DNA of 64,000 bases, from positions 179,962-243,961 of the forward strand of contig MNCI01004788.1 in NCBI GenBank assembly GCA_015680685.1, written 5' to 3'. The stretch's first letter is position 1, and every line of letters starts with the position of its first letter. The position numbers and the translations under genes were made by a program. The stretch comes from Gnetum montanum (lineage: Eukaryota > Streptophyta > Gnetopsida > Gnetales > Gnetaceae). This document shows positions 23,776-35,970 of the stretch, piece after piece. The notes beneath the pieces were generated by a model, which was given only the letters and a program-made list of their open reading frames with translations, had not been told where the DNA came from and ran no database searches.

Positions 23776-24298
23776 TTAAGGATTTGATATGTTTTTATTG
23801 TTTTGTAGATAGAAATTCACCAACAAATAGGTATTTTTTATTTTTCCTTTGTTATTTTTTATTTCAACAATGATATCTTTTAATTGTAAAAATAAAATAA
23901 AGAAAGAAAAATTAGAGAGAAAAACTAAGAAAAATTGCAAGATCCTATTCCATTGATTCCTAAATCTGAAGAAAGATATAGGAAAATATCTTTCAAAGTC
24001 ATTATTAGAGGAGTAGTAAAAATTATTTGTAAATTTTTGGGTATAGTTGTCCATCAATGTGCTAAAGAGGGATGCACATATTTGGAAAACTTAATGAGAC
24101 CTATAAAAATTTTTAACCCTACTAGAACCCAACCACCTAGAAACACTAAAAGCTATTATAGACATGTAAAAACACCTAATTTAGAGAATATTTTAGAATA
24201 ATGTAAAGAAGAAAATGTTAACGTTCAATTAGAAAATGTTAACATTGAATTAGAACAAGCGAAAATTTCATCTAAGATACCTATAAGCCCTAGAAACT
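23776..24298 (+). pseudogene. Athila-like gag, 5' part (interrupted at 24298)
   Basis: Plus-strand frame with a charged N-terminal region, open at 23935-24201 and broken elsewhere. It stops where element E3 starts; the continuation is at 33360. I assign it to gag by position between the primer site and the gag domain at 33.5 kb. Confidence 0.5.
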
Positions 24299-25153
24299 TG
24301 ATGAGCAGTGAGGTACCCCTATGCTCAACCATAGGAATTACAAGCATTCATGTGTAATCCAGTCGAATTCCATGGATGGGACTAGTTGTAGCATCTAGAT
24401 CATTATCCTTGATCATATTTCGTTGTCTTCCCACTTGGACTAGTGGTAGCATTGTTACATATGGTTTAGTCCAAAGTGGGGCATATGATGTTTCCTAATT
24501 CTATGCTACCCTTGGTTACGAAATGAGATAAATTGATTAACTAATGGATAATGAAAAATAAGTCTAAATTAGTCTATGGCAATGGTATCCTCTCTTAACC
24601 ATTTGTACATGTCTTGGAATTCATGGAGCTACTTCTAGGTTTACCAAGTGTATGTCACTGGTTGTGCCAAATGATACACCTCTGGGCAACCAAGTATCTA
24701 CACTTAAATGCTCATGATTAAGGCATATGCATTCTGCTTAACAAAAATAATAGTAAATAACAATAAATGGAAATTTTTAACTAAAGAAAGCATTAAATAA
24801 TTAGAATAATAATATTAAGCTAAGTAGATGCTGCAATGATGGAAGTAATCTCAATCTTTATTGTTATTCATGTAACATGTCCAAGTACGTCACACTCGAA
24901 CAAACGTGTCATATGATTACAAACATCACACTGTAGGCATTCACTAGGAATAAGAGATTGGAAAGAAGAAACTAAAAATTGAAACTATCTATTACTACTT
25001 TCTAAGCTCTCTCATTTGGAAGCCCATGTGTAGTATTTATAGGCAAGGTCCAGATGAGATGATGTTAGGTATTCGACATGGCTTATTAGCTCAGACATTG
25101 GGTATGCAACATTAGGACTCTAACATTGAGGCCTATTAAATCACAACCCATCA
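24299..25153 (-). repeat. 3' LTR of element E3
   Basis: Plus-strand boundaries are TGATGAGCAGTGAGG and CACAACCCATCA. It differs at many sites from the 32490 copy, so the element is older than the type A element at 36617. Confidence 0.9.
25034..25127 (-). promoter_or_regulatory. U3 promoter of E3 3' LTR: TATA plus GACATT-type phased array
   Basis: TATAAATA is the reverse complement of 25034-25041. Cores start at 25061 GATGTT, 25075 GACATG, 25094 GACATT, 25108 AACATT and 25122 AACATT. The spacings are 14, 19, 14 and 14. The core is GACATT rather than GATATC in this lineage. Confidence 0.65.
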
Positions 25154-25357
25154 TACCCCTATGATTGAATAAAAACTTCTCCTTGTGTTAAACAAAAATG
25201 AAGAACAATTTTTTTACAAAATATTGGGTAGGTATGGGATTATTGACTAACTCAAACAATGGACAAAATAACTGACACTTCACATGTTGTAGATGTGTAG
25301 TACAAAAATGGGACACATTATTACAAAACAAGATAAAACAAAATAATACTAGGAGGC

Positions 25358-27994
25358 TCATGTAGTACTTGGAGGAGGTGGCTCTTTCATTGGTCAGTTG
25401 CCTTTATCATTAGGCTACTAAAATTTGTAACGGTTGAGTAAGGCCTACAAATTTTCCTGCTCCATCCCTGGGTCATGCACCATTTATGCTATTGTGCCAA
25501 TGTGTGTTGGCACTAGTACATCCTAAGCACATGGTAGTTGCAAAAACATTTGATTTTCCTTGATGTACCATGCTGCAAAGTACTATTGTTCCTTCTCGAA
25601 AGCCCTAGCTTTATCCCTTAGCTCATGATAATTTGTCAATCTCTAAGCTAGGTTCAAGGCTACATCTTTCTATCCCTGGTAGCTAGCTTTGACCATCTCA
25701 AATTTTGAGTTTTCCACTTGTAAATTTTGCAAAGAATCCTTTTGATTCACAAACTCTTTCTCATACAGCACATAGGTGGTCACCACTTACTTCTCTAACT
25801 CACTTTGGGGATGACCTGCTATTAACATGGAAAGGTTGGCATATCTAAGGTCCTTATTTTTATCTCTTACTTGTTAGTCCATGGCATAACTATCCAAAAT
25901 GGCCTGCCATTCAAAATTTTGGGCTACCAAGGAGCTAATGTGAGCTTTGGCCTTGTTGATTTCCTTCTCATTAATTTTCTTATACATGCCAATCTAGTCA
26001 TGAAAGTGTTCTTTTAACTTCTCATGTTTCTTAGCCTGATTTTGCAACACGTTGATCTCGATTACTATCTTTTGACAAATAGTGTGTACCTTCTCCATAG
26101 GCCAATCTACTCATATCCTGGTTGACCCTCACTAGTTGTTCTCTTAACTGGTGGATGCTCTCTTCCAAAATATCCTTTTGATCTCCATTATGGTCAACTG
26201 GGCATTCTCTACAATGAGTAGCTTGTTCTCTTTTGGGCAATGATTAGTGCCTTGTTATGCACATGGGTTCATGCATTTTTAGCAAAGGCATTCCAAACTA
26301 CCATATCCTTTTCTTACTTTGTAGCTACTCTCTCTTTCATTCTCTTAGCAAGCTCTTCTGTTTGAAATTGTTCTAGTTCATCATGTGTGACACATCAGGT
26401 AGGATCCCATTGTTCAACTCATAGGGCAACTAGCTCTTCTTGCAACCTTAACCATAACCAACTTTCCTTTGGTAGTAATGAGGTTTGATTAAGTTACAGT
26501 GACATCACTAGGGATGTCAAACAAAGTGGTCATCACTTGAACTCTTTGCAGCAAATGATCAAGCACATCCTCATGCACTATAGGAGTCATTGAGGTCCTG
26601 GCCAACATTTGTGCATCCCTAGTTCCTACCAAATTAGTCAATGGAACAATAGGAACATTGAATGAATCTTTTATGTGATTAGTGATCACCTCTACTATGT
26701 CCATTACATCCTCATGTTGTAGCACCACAACTGTGATGCCTTCACCAATTTCCAAGCTAACTTGAAAGGATGTAGCATTTCTAGAGATTTGGCATGATCA
26801 TTAGGATCTCCCTTCTCCAAACTGAATTGAGATCTCTCCCCTTGTTGGATTAGCTAATATGGTGGATCATATGGAATCGTTTATAACCTAAAAGAGATTG
26901 GTCTTATCCCTACTTTCCTAGTTGATGGTTTCAGTGATTCTCTATAGGTGGCTCATCGATAGTCTATAATCTTGTGATGGTGATGACAAAGCTTGTGCTT
27001 TTGGATGTTGCTCAGGCTCTTATTGTATTTCAGTTCTTGGTTCTACCTACTTTTTAGCTTCTTGATCCTCACCAAAATCTTTTCTTGGTGCTATGGTTTT
27101 AAGGAGCTCTGCAAAGGAGGCATGCTGAGCCTTCTAAAGGACATCATTGGTATATCCTAAGATTCCTGCCTACTTGCATAACTTTTTAATCAAATAGGGG
27201 ATGGAAGTGTTGGTCTTCCTAACTTCATTTCTTCAAACCGTTGTTGAATCTCTATGAAATAGTACTGGGGAAGGTTAACTAAAATTTTTTCCATTAAAAT
27301 GACACTTTCCCTAGCATAAGTGGAAATGTGATTGAGACCTTTGGTGAGAAATAGGTGGTATGTCCCAATCTTGAAGTAGGTTCTCTCTTCCAAAGTCATC
27401 TCATTGTATGACTTAGCTTCCTTGTCATATGCCTGCCTCAGCCATAGTCTCTTCATTTTGAGGTTGGATCTAGTGGATAGGTGAGCAACCTTGGCTCCTT
27501 TATTGGGCAAGTTGAGAGTTGTAGCTATATCTTTAACTGCATAAGAGACATTCACCCTATAGATATTCATAGTGGTACCTTTGTCCGTATTGTGCTAGAA
27601 GTGATAGACTTCCCCCAGGTACCATTCACCACTATCTAATAGGATTGGCCACAATGGGGATGCTTTGAGTTACGTTTACACTGCTTCTAGGGAAAATTCC
27701 ATGAATGGGCTAAAGTTCATTTCCACAATAACTAAGGCTAATATGGACTTTTCAAATATGGTAGCAAGGTAGTTAGGGTGAAACATGAGATGTTGTCCCT
27801 ATTTAGAAACTGGTACTTCTATCACCTTCCCTTGGGCAGATTGTCCAGTTGTAGGGGCCTCTTGATGGATACTGAAAGATTAGGCCTCTTGTTCAACATG
27901 TTCCTTATGTTCTTCTTGTTGGCCTTGGCCACCATGTGGATGCTTAGTAGCTCTCTTGCGAGGGTTCATTCTGAGCACCTCTTTTTGGGGCCAT
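25358..27994 (-). pseudogene. ORF2 of element E3 (putative plant transposon protein-like domain plus coiled coil), decayed
   Basis: ATG at 27994 (MAPKRGAQNEPSQE) follows GAGTGCAG; the end is KEPPPPSTT with TGA at 25358-25360. The best open stretch (27570-27190) reads NIYRVNVSYAVKDIATTLNL, then LEERTYFKIGTYHLFLTKGL and FEEMKLGRPTLPSPI. This fits the layout of Pfam's 'Putative plant transposon protein' domain: a DFSxxxIxxxLxLP box, a hydrophobic HLFPTKG box and a LPFPxLI box. A proline-rich linker and a long heptad-rich region follow (open at 26755-26489 and 26240-26031). Stops and frameshifts are scattered throughout. Function unknown; position resembles that of env-like ORFs in Athila elements. 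Confidence 0.65.
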
Positions 27995-28040
27995 CTGCAC
28001 TCAAGCAAAAACCAAGTGTTACTAAGGTTATGTTTATTAT
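27995..28040 (-). promoter_or_regulatory. Acceptor-like sequence before ORF2 of E3
   Basis: Minus strand reads CCTTAGTAACACTTGG, a T-rich stretch and GAGTGCAG abutting the ATG. It is the counterpart of 12474, 38069 and 59468; the branch-like box is mutated here. Confidence 0.45.
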
Positions 28041-29890
28041 CATTAATTCATTCATACCTTATAACCTTAGTTCATTAAGCTAATTATGCATATGATTGTA
28101 AGGTTATGAAAATTTTCATGAAAAATCCCCCAAAAAGTATCTATCCCTTTCTGCAACCCATCGCAACTAGTTCCTTTTTCATTATATGTGGCTTAAAATA
28201 ATGGTTATAGGCCTAAGGGTTAGAAAAAATTGAAGTCTGGAATTATTGTTAATGATTTTTCATTATAAGTCCTAAGGGGTTTAACATTCTTACCCTTAGA
28301 ATACCTTCTAGGTCATAGTAAATTTTAACAAATTGGCACAAGGGTTGCATCCATGCACACATCCCCCCAGTCACCAAGTTGAACACTTTGGGTTTAGATA
28401 GATTCAAATAGTATGAAAATCAAAGCATTAGAGAGCTAGATATCACAAGTGGAAGATGGAGGTGCATAGGTCTAAGTCATGAGAAAAAATTGCAACAACT
28501 CCCTAGTAGTAAATGAGAGATATTAAGTTCATGTTGTGCAAGGGTCCACTATATATACTTTTTTTCAGACCTGACATCAGGTACACGACATTGAGGTCCA
28601 AAACTTTTGATTTTTATGGGGCCAAAGGACATGTAAATGGAAGCTGTAGGTTTGATTAGAAGGTTGAAAGTTAAATTTTGCAGTTTGGGTAAGTGGAAAA
28701 TTAAGTGGAGGCATTGAAAGTAGGATAAGGTGAAGTTTTCAACATTAAAAGTATGAGAATGAGCAAGAAAAGGGTGTTGGAAGCATGATTGTGGGACATA
28801 TTATATTTATGATAAGGAAAAAAATAAAATATAACAAGTGGAGTGCATGGAAGGTGAAAAATGATGTGGTCATGTTAAACAAGTATAAGTCACAAAAGTT
28901 ACACAAGTGGGTCCTCCCCAAAGTAGGCTCTAGCCTATGATGTCCTTGTGTAACCATGCCTATAATGTCCATAGGCACTAGAGGAGTTGAATGCAATGCA
29001 TACTTTTGAAAAAAACCACACATGTTAAAATCACCAAATTGAGATAACAACTCTATGTCACACAAAACCACAAATTATAAGCGTCCAGACAATGAGATGA
29101 GATGAATCGTAGAAGGGATCATAGACATCAGGACATGAGGTGTCATACTATGGTCATAATGAAATCGTGTGTGTTATTAATGGTTAAGTAACCATGTGTT
29201 CTTCTTTCCAAGATTCAAACCAAGTCCAAACCATCTTTCAATGACATTGCATCATTTCATCCCATTGACAAATAACCATAAGACTATCGATATTGCAAGA
29301 AGTAACATCAATGGCATTTTGTCCAAGGGAGGAGAGTTAGTATGGAAAAATTATGGCTTTTTTTGTTCTAAGAAGTTGCCAAACTTTAGGCATGGGTACA
29401 TGTATTTCCAATGGAACCCACATAAGCTTATTCAGTGCTATGTGAAGTTGCTCTTACTCCCTTTTTTTGTTAGATCTACAAGGATATGGTTACAACGTCA
29501 AAAACATGATAGAACTCATAGAAGTAGCCAAAGAGATTCCACAAATCCCCTTGATGTCACACCCTCTACATTCCTTCTTGGTTCTACACTCTTCCATCCA
29601 GACATAATGATTATGAAGTTATTTAGAGTTTGGATGATGAAAAAGATTATCATCATGACCAAAGTAAGAATCTATTATTAATGAAATGGGTGGATGGATG
29701 TCATGGTCTCAATGTTCGAATAATTAGTCCCTCGTGACTTAATGACATAGAGAAAAACCTCACCTCAATGGGAAACATGATCAATAACAAGATTACATAT
29801 GAGGAAGATTAAAATAACAACTAGAAAAAAGCGAAAAGGTAGAAAAATAGGAAAATGATAAAAAATTGTAAAACAAAAAGATAAAAAAAC
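28041..29890 (-). other. Conserved non-coding region of E3
   Basis: It contains the shared blocks GTGGGTCCTCCCCAAAGTAG (28908), TTCCAAGATTCAAACC (29206), CCCCTTGATGTCACACCC (29548) and the A-rich tract 29810-29890. Open frames such as 29196-29681 plus are not conserved in sister copies and are judged accidental. Confidence 0.6.
28549..28592 (-). promoter_or_regulatory. Internal promoter-like module of E3 (GACATC/GACATT cores and TATA)
   Basis: TATATATA box on the minus strand at 28557-28550 (GTATATATAG). Upstream cores are GACATC at 28573 and GACATT at 28587, 14 bp apart, in the context CCTCAATGTCGTGTACCTG. The core matches this element's own LTR cores, not the GATATC of its relatives. Confidence 0.55.
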
Positions 29891-32360
29891 ACTTAAAAAC
29901 CTTGAGGATTAGAATGAGGGGTAACCCCTAGGACTAAACCTTTTTTCATGGCTAGGATTAATAAGTGGATGAATAGGATCCATGCATGTATGAAATGTTG
30001 GAAACCCTTCATGCCCCAACCACTAGGTGTCTATTGGTGGTGTGGTGGTTGGGGAAAAAATTGTTGGTCACACACTTGATTGTTATATGTATGGTGGGCT
30101 AGAATATGAGGTGTGTTAGCATGATGGATGACTAGCCCATGATAGCACCCTTGATTATGAGGTGGTATGCATGGATTTATTTGTTTCCTCACATTTGTAG
30201 ATTCATTAGTTAGACGTGGGGTTGGAGTATTGATGGATAGTGGCCTTTGTGTATAATCGAAGGATGTTGGTTAAGGTAGAAAAGGTGTTGCACCAAATTG
30301 GCCTTGTGCTGGCTCAGTTGATGTGGTGGGTCCATTCATTGGTTGCTTCGACTTACGACATTTCCTCCAGAAGGGATGTTTTTGATGTTCCAATTGGGAT
30401 CCACTAGTGCCAACATGTCTATACACATTTGCAACACAAGTGACACTTGTTTGTTGATATTGTGATGCTAAGCCTTCTTAAGTTGCTAGTGGTGGCGTAT
30501 AAGGAGGTGGATGATGAGAATATCAAGTGTAGGTTGGATGGTAAGAGGCACGGGTGGTGATCCTTCAGGGAATGTCATGTATTGATGGTATTCAGGAGAG
30601 TGGTAGTGGAAATTTGAAATGGAGGATACTAAACCAAATGGACAAATAGGGTGTTGAACATAATAGCTATGAGATTTTGATAGGTATGGCTGATTTGGTG
30701 GTGGCCTCCCCCATGATTGTGGTTGTTGCCATTGTAATTGATGATTGTGTTGAGGCTGGTAATAAGTTCCCCTAGGATGGTATGATTGGTTGTGGGACTA
30801 TCTAAAATTACCTTGTGGAAGAGGAAGTCTCTCGGGCATGTGATTTTGCACAAATTTTAGATTTAAGGCACCTGCCCAATACTCCTATACATAGGGCATT
30901 GGCCTTTTCGATGGTCATATCTGCATAGGTCACATCATCATTTTCATCTATGGTGGAGTCTATAGGCTCACTTTCTTTAGCCATTTCCTCCATTTTCTAA
31001 AGAGTGTTCTTGGTTATTTCTTGGTTCCATGTCCTCTATTTATTGTGTTCATCGAGCATGTGTTACATAATCTTCTCCACAACTGTCTCAACAAGAGTTG
31101 TGATGCTGTCATTTACCCATTTGGACATCCTATTAAACTTTGCTTCTAAATCATCCAGAGACTCCTTTACCGGAAAAGTCTATTGTGGGATGATCTTATC
31201 AAAGATACTTTCATTTCACTTATCATAAATTTGAATCTCCTTAAATTGAAGAGTTAGGTCCCATTGATGTTTTTGACATTCTCCCATTTACACATTTCTC
31301 CTTCTTCCTTTTCCATACACTCTATGAGCTCTTTAATTTGATGGGCTTGAAGCTCGTATAATTTCCCTAGGGCATACATCCCAAGGGTCACCCTTATTTC
31401 ATTATGAAGCCCATCTATGATGTGATAAAGTTGCTCTTCCTCAGAGAAACCATGGCCTGGGCATCAATTCAGTAAGGCATAATATCTATATAAGGTCATG
31501 TCCAAGGGTTTATGATGTTCTTGTTTTCACTCTTAGATTTTTCTCCTCAATTAAACACTCTTTTATAGGTTTGGTATCTCTCATTGAAAATTTCTAGCAT
31601 TGTAGACCAATATCAGATTGAGTTTGGTCTCAATGATTTATATGACACTTTAGCTTTAGTAGTTAGTGTCCTAGGAAAGAGCTTAAGCTTTTTCCATCAA
31701 CTTTCAATGTTATAGCTAGCACAGGCATTATGGAAGGCATGTAAGTGATGTTGCGAATCTGAATCATAGACTCCTGTAAATTTCAAAATATTATTCATGT
31801 CAAGATTAGGTAGTCAACTCTTTTTGCGATGCCTATGAGATATCTTAATAGCATCTATGATATGCATTAGGCTCTTAGTGCCTAACATGGGTTCATCATC
31901 ATCAAATAGATTGTGAGGGAAGTTCCTATGTTCATGGTGACTTCTTTGACTTTTCCCATGGGTTTGATTCCAGTTTTAGTCCTACCTTTTAATAGAGCTC
32001 TATCTCTATACCTTCGTTCATCTTTGTTAGAACTAGATGTTAAAGGGAAAGAGGAAGATGAGGAACTAGAAGAATTTCCATGGCATCTAAGATGTTCCTC
32101 AAGGTCCCATGATTTATTATTGCTCAGTTTCAATAAGGTCTTAGGCATTCAGGCCTCCCCGAGTCTAGGACCTATGTCATCTCCACTAAGATTGTTTGCC
32201 TTAGGTGAATGTAGTTTGTAAGTGTCATTAGGATGGTCACAATCATAAGAAACCCATATGTAAGGTTGATCACTCCAATCTTCTTCATCATATATCTCAT
32301 TACTTATCTAATGAATGTGTTCACTATATAGTGCATTGTCACTTCCATGTGAGAGAGACA
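29890..32360 (-). pseudogene. Gag of element E3, decayed
   Basis: The start region (32360-32290) reads like the gag N-terminus at 63341, with a shared EIxWIxNELYDDEDWS-type stretch (here ISNEIYDEEDWSDQP). Further along are a Ser-rich segment (32080-32040) and a proline/Gln-rich tail near 30.9-30.3 kb. Frames change often. No protease motif was found, as in the other type B copies. Confidence 0.55.
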
Positions 32361-32470
32361 TTGTTCTTGATTTATGGAGTGTGTGTAAGCTAAGTGTTTC
32401 TAAAAGATATGTTGTTAGTACCTTTTACAGTGATCATGTATAATATAACTAATCTAGATAACTAGCACCA

Positions 32471-32488
32471 TCCTTAGCAATGGTGCCA
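32471..32488 (-). other. Primer-binding site of E3 (tRNA-Asp type, decayed)
   Basis: Minus strand TGGCACCATTGCTAAGGA, two bases inside the 5' LTR. It matches the 3' end of plant tRNA-Asp with transitions. Confidence 0.7.
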
Positions 32489-32489
32489 T

Positions 32490-33359
32490 TGATGAGTGGC
32501 AAGATACCCCTATGCTCAACCATAAGAATTACAAGCGTTCAAGTGCAAGTTGGTTGAATTTTGTCGATGGGACTAATTGTAGCATCTAGATCATTATTCC
32601 TTGCTTGTAGTTTGTTGTCTTCCCACTTGGACTAGTAGCATCTTTGTCATGTATGGTTTAGTCAAAAGTGGGACGTATGATGTTTCCTAATTCTATTCTA
32701 CTCCTGGTGATGAAAGGAGATAAATTGATTAACTAATAGATAATGAAAAATAAGTCTAAATTAGCCTATGGTGATGGTATCCACTCTTAATCATCCGTAC
32801 ATGTCTTGGACTTCATGGAGCTAATTTTGGATTTACCAAGTGTATGTCATTGGTTGTGTCAAATGATACACCTCTAGGTGACCAAGTATCTACACTTAAA
32901 TGCTTGTGATTAAGGCATACACATTCTTCTTAACAATAGGAATAGTAAATAACAATAAATGGAAATGTTTAACTAAAGAAAGCATTAAATAATTAAAACA
33001 ACAATATTAAGCTAAGTGTATGTTACACTGATGGAAGTAATCTCAATCTTTGTTACCAGTCATGTAATGTGTCCAATTACATCACACTCGGACAAAGGAG
33101 TCATATGATTACAAACATTACACTGTGAGCATGCATTGTGAATAATGAACTAGAAAGAAGAAACTGAAAACTAAAACTATCTATTACTACTTTCTAAGCT
33201 ATCTCATCCAGAAGCCCAAGTGTAGTATTTATAGGAAAGGTCTAGATGAGGCAATGTCGAGTATCCGACATTACTTATTAGCCCTGACGTTAGGTACGCG
33301 CCGTCAAGACTTCAACATCATGTATATGATATTGAGGCCTATCAAATCACAACTCATCG
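32490..33359 (-). repeat. 5' LTR of element E3
   Basis: Plus-strand start TGATGAGTGGCAAGATACCCC; end CACAACTCATCG (final A mutated to G). Confidence 0.9.
33253..33333 (-). promoter_or_regulatory. Phased array in U3 of E3 5' LTR
   Basis: Cores start at 33253 AATGTC, 33267 GACATT, 33286 GACGTT, 33300 GCCGTC, 33314 AACATC and 33328 GATATT. The spacings are 14, 19, 14, 14 and 14. The TATA (rc of TATTTATA) is near 33227. Sequence has drifted from the other LTR while the spacing stayed. Confidence 0.65.
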
Positions 33360-34430
33360 AAACCCAATTAGAAGTTTGGAATAAATTGAGTTTTTATTGA
33401 CCTAATCAATAAGAAAAAGGCATTAGATCATATTATGATTGATCTAATCACAATTCATATAATGTTTCTTATCTAATGATTGATTGTATACATGTTGGAA
33501 ACAATTAATGAGCTTTACACAAAAGAAGGATGAAGCTAATAAGAGTTATTTTGATAGGAATATGCCTTAAAAATTCTAATATGGATGTCTAGCCCATCAA
33601 ATCATACAAATTGTTATAGAAGGTTTACTACCATATAGTAGCTAAAATGTATATTTTTCTTGTGAGGGTAAAGTTTTAAATGTCACATCAAAGGAAGGTT
33701 GGAGGATTATTGATTCATTGGTAGATCAAAGTTAGCAATAGATTAAGCCTAATGACATGTAGGGATTAACTCATAAAATTTAATAATTGAATAAAAAAGT
33801 AGATGAGTTGACTAAGTTAATAAAAAAAGGCCCACATTACCCAATGTGAAGTTTTGGCCTATGAGAAAATAAGGAACATAACATCATAAAATATTTAGAC
33901 TTAGAATATTGTAATAATGAAGCTCAAGAGTTGGTAAGGGCTTTCTAACAAGTAATAAATCAAGCTCCTTCCTCATTTCAACTAGAAAATTCTACCAACA
34001 ACAAACACCAATGCCTCAAAGTAATTTTAGACCCTTTAGAAATCCACTAGATGAGCACTTTGTTCACTTGACACAAAGCCTTACTAATTTTATAGAAGAA
34101 AATGGATAATTTGTGGCTCAAACTTGAATGTGACTTTAAGATTTAACTAAAGGAAAATTATCCTCCCTACATGAACCTAACCGCAAAAATCAAAAAAGAA
34201 GCAAGAAACAACTACATGTTTTTACTACTAGAAGTGGGAAAACTATTGAACATAAACTTAATAAAAAAGTTTAGTTTTAAAGTGTAGAATGTGGAAATTC
34301 AATTAGAGGAAAAATCATCTAGAGAAAAGGAGTTAATTAGGAAGCAAGTAGATGAAAAATTGGGGAATCAACCACCTATTAATTAACAAACATCGCATAT
34401 AGCTAGAAAATTGGTCATCACCTTTTCCTA
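33360..34430 (+). pseudogene. Athila-like gag, continuation after element E3
   Basis: Broken frames carry an Athila-type gag pattern: QIVIEGLLPY followed by CEGKVLNVTSKEGWRIIDSL, corresponding to the FYNGL..aaGG.f...ea...i pattern of that lineage. A charged linker follows. It continues 23776-24298 once E3 is removed. Confidence 0.6.
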
Positions 34431-34439
34431 GAAGGTTAA

Positions 34440-34990
34440 AAGAGGATTTCCATACTAAGGCACACATTGAGAATATGTTTAAATAATTGTATTTGCATAT
34501 TACATTTGAGAAAGCTATAAAAGATACATCTCTCTATGCCAAATACTTGAAGGAATTATGCACAAAGAGAAGCAAAGAAAAATTCCTAAGCAAGTGTACC
34601 TAGTTGATAATTTGTCACACTTAATTAAGATCCATGGAAGGCCTAGATATTAAGAGCCAGGGATAGCAACCATTACTATAAAAATTAATGATCAAAGAAT
34701 TGGAAATGCCCTATTAGATTTAGGTGCAAAGATTAACAATTTATCATGTAAAATGATTGAAACATTATACTTGGAAAGCATGAGAATAGTAAATATGTCT
34801 ATTTTCATGGTCGATGGTTCATTGGTGAAACCATTAGGAATAGTGAAGGACTTGATTGTAGAGGTAGAAAATGGAAGATCCCAATGAACTTTCTAATGTG
34901 AGAAGTTAGAAACCTCAAATGTTTCCCAATTATCCTAGGAAGCCTTAGATTGCAACTACTAATGCAAGTATACATTGTAGATTAAGCCAA
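34440..34990 (+). pseudogene. Aspartic protease region of the old plus-strand Athila-like element
   Basis: Pre-protease stretch (KAHIENMFK, LYAKYLKELCTKR) parallel to the minus-strand relic at 18.1 kb, then ALLDLGAKINNLSCKMIE and VNMSIFMVDGSLVKPLGIV. The D-L-G catalytic triad variant is the same as in the relic at 17.8 kb, so both belong to one lineage. Confidence 0.65.
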
Positions 34991-35079
34991 ATTCAATTGA
35001 CTTTTGCTAATCTCGTGTTCATACGTTATATTTTTAAGGAAACAAAATAAGATATAATTAATCAAAACCTTAAGAAAGC

Positions 35080-35939
35080 AATAATGCTTTATATAGTTCC
35101 AATGTCCTCAATGGCTAAAGAGAGGGAAATATTAGTGCTTAAGAATTTTGATGTAGGCCTACTAGACTCCTCTATTGAAGAACAAAAAAATCTCCTAGAC
35201 CAAAATTTTAGTCTAGGATAAGGAATTATTGGAATTAATATAGACCATCCTTGCAATACTTCTTTATAACTTAATAAATTAACAAGTTCACTTAAGTACA
35301 TTTTCCTTGAAGAAAATAGACTAGTAATAATAAAATTTCAATTAACAATTGACCAAGAAAAAAATTAATTGAAATGCTAAGAAGAAAAATCTAAGGCATT
35401 CACATGGAATTACGAAGATCTTCATCAAGGAATTTTTCCAAACATTTACCAACATCGTATATATCTTGAAAATAATGTAAACTCCATTATTGTTTTTTAG
35501 ATGATTTTAGTGGCTATAATCAAGTATACATAGCATCAAAAGATTAACAAAATACTACTTTTACATGTTCTTATGGGATCTTTTCATACTATAGGATGTG
35601 TTTACCCTTTGTAATGCCTTAGCTACATTCCAAAGGGCTAAGATTTCTATTTTCTCTAACATGTTAGAAGACTAAGTTGAGGTATTTATGGATGATTTTT
35701 CATAGTATAGAGATACTTGTGAACAAACCTTAGAATAAATAGAATGTGTATTGGATAGATGCATAGAAAAAGATTTAAAACTTAATTGGCAAAAAAGTCA
35801 CTTAATGGTGATAAGCAATGTAGTTCTAGGACATGTAATTTCAAGACATGGAATAAGATGGATGATGAAAATGCTAAAGTTATTTCTAGACTACCAAACC
35901 CTACCAACTTAAGAACACTTAGCTCCTTTTTGGGACACG
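35080..35939 (+). pseudogene. Reverse transcriptase of the old plus-strand Athila-like element
   Basis: The pre-RT segment SSLKYIFLEENRLVIIKFQL is followed by RT remains: CFLDDFSGYNQVYIASKD, TTFTCSYGIF, EVFMDDFS (active site retained), LNWQKSHLMV and VLGHVISRHGI. A central deletion and many stops are present. The frame runs into FLGHAR at 35935 and resumes as YYGRFIKDFSKI at 44223, proving the LTR at 35945-44217 is an insertion. Confidence 0.8.
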
Positions 35940-35970
35940 CTAGGTGATGAGTCATGAATTTGCTGGTTGT

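Larger units (their letters stand above)
24299..33359 (-). mobile_element. Complete type B TGATGAG element E3 (9,061 bp), minus strand
   Basis: LTRs are at 24299-25153 and 32490-33359. Reading leftwards: primer site (32488-32471), decayed gag (32360-29890), conserved non-coding region, internal module (28592-28549), ORF2 (27994-25358), polypurine tract (rc of TACCCCTATGATTG at 25154) and 3' LTR. Flanks are AAACT (24294-24298) and AAACC (33360-33364), a 4-of-5 target duplication. The two flanks join into one Athila-like gag. No RT, RNase H or integrase frame was seen in 9 kb. Confidence 0.85.

Noticed and set aside
29196-29681. 161-codon plus-strand open frame
   Set aside because: Antisense to the conserved non-coding region of E3; not open in sister elements.
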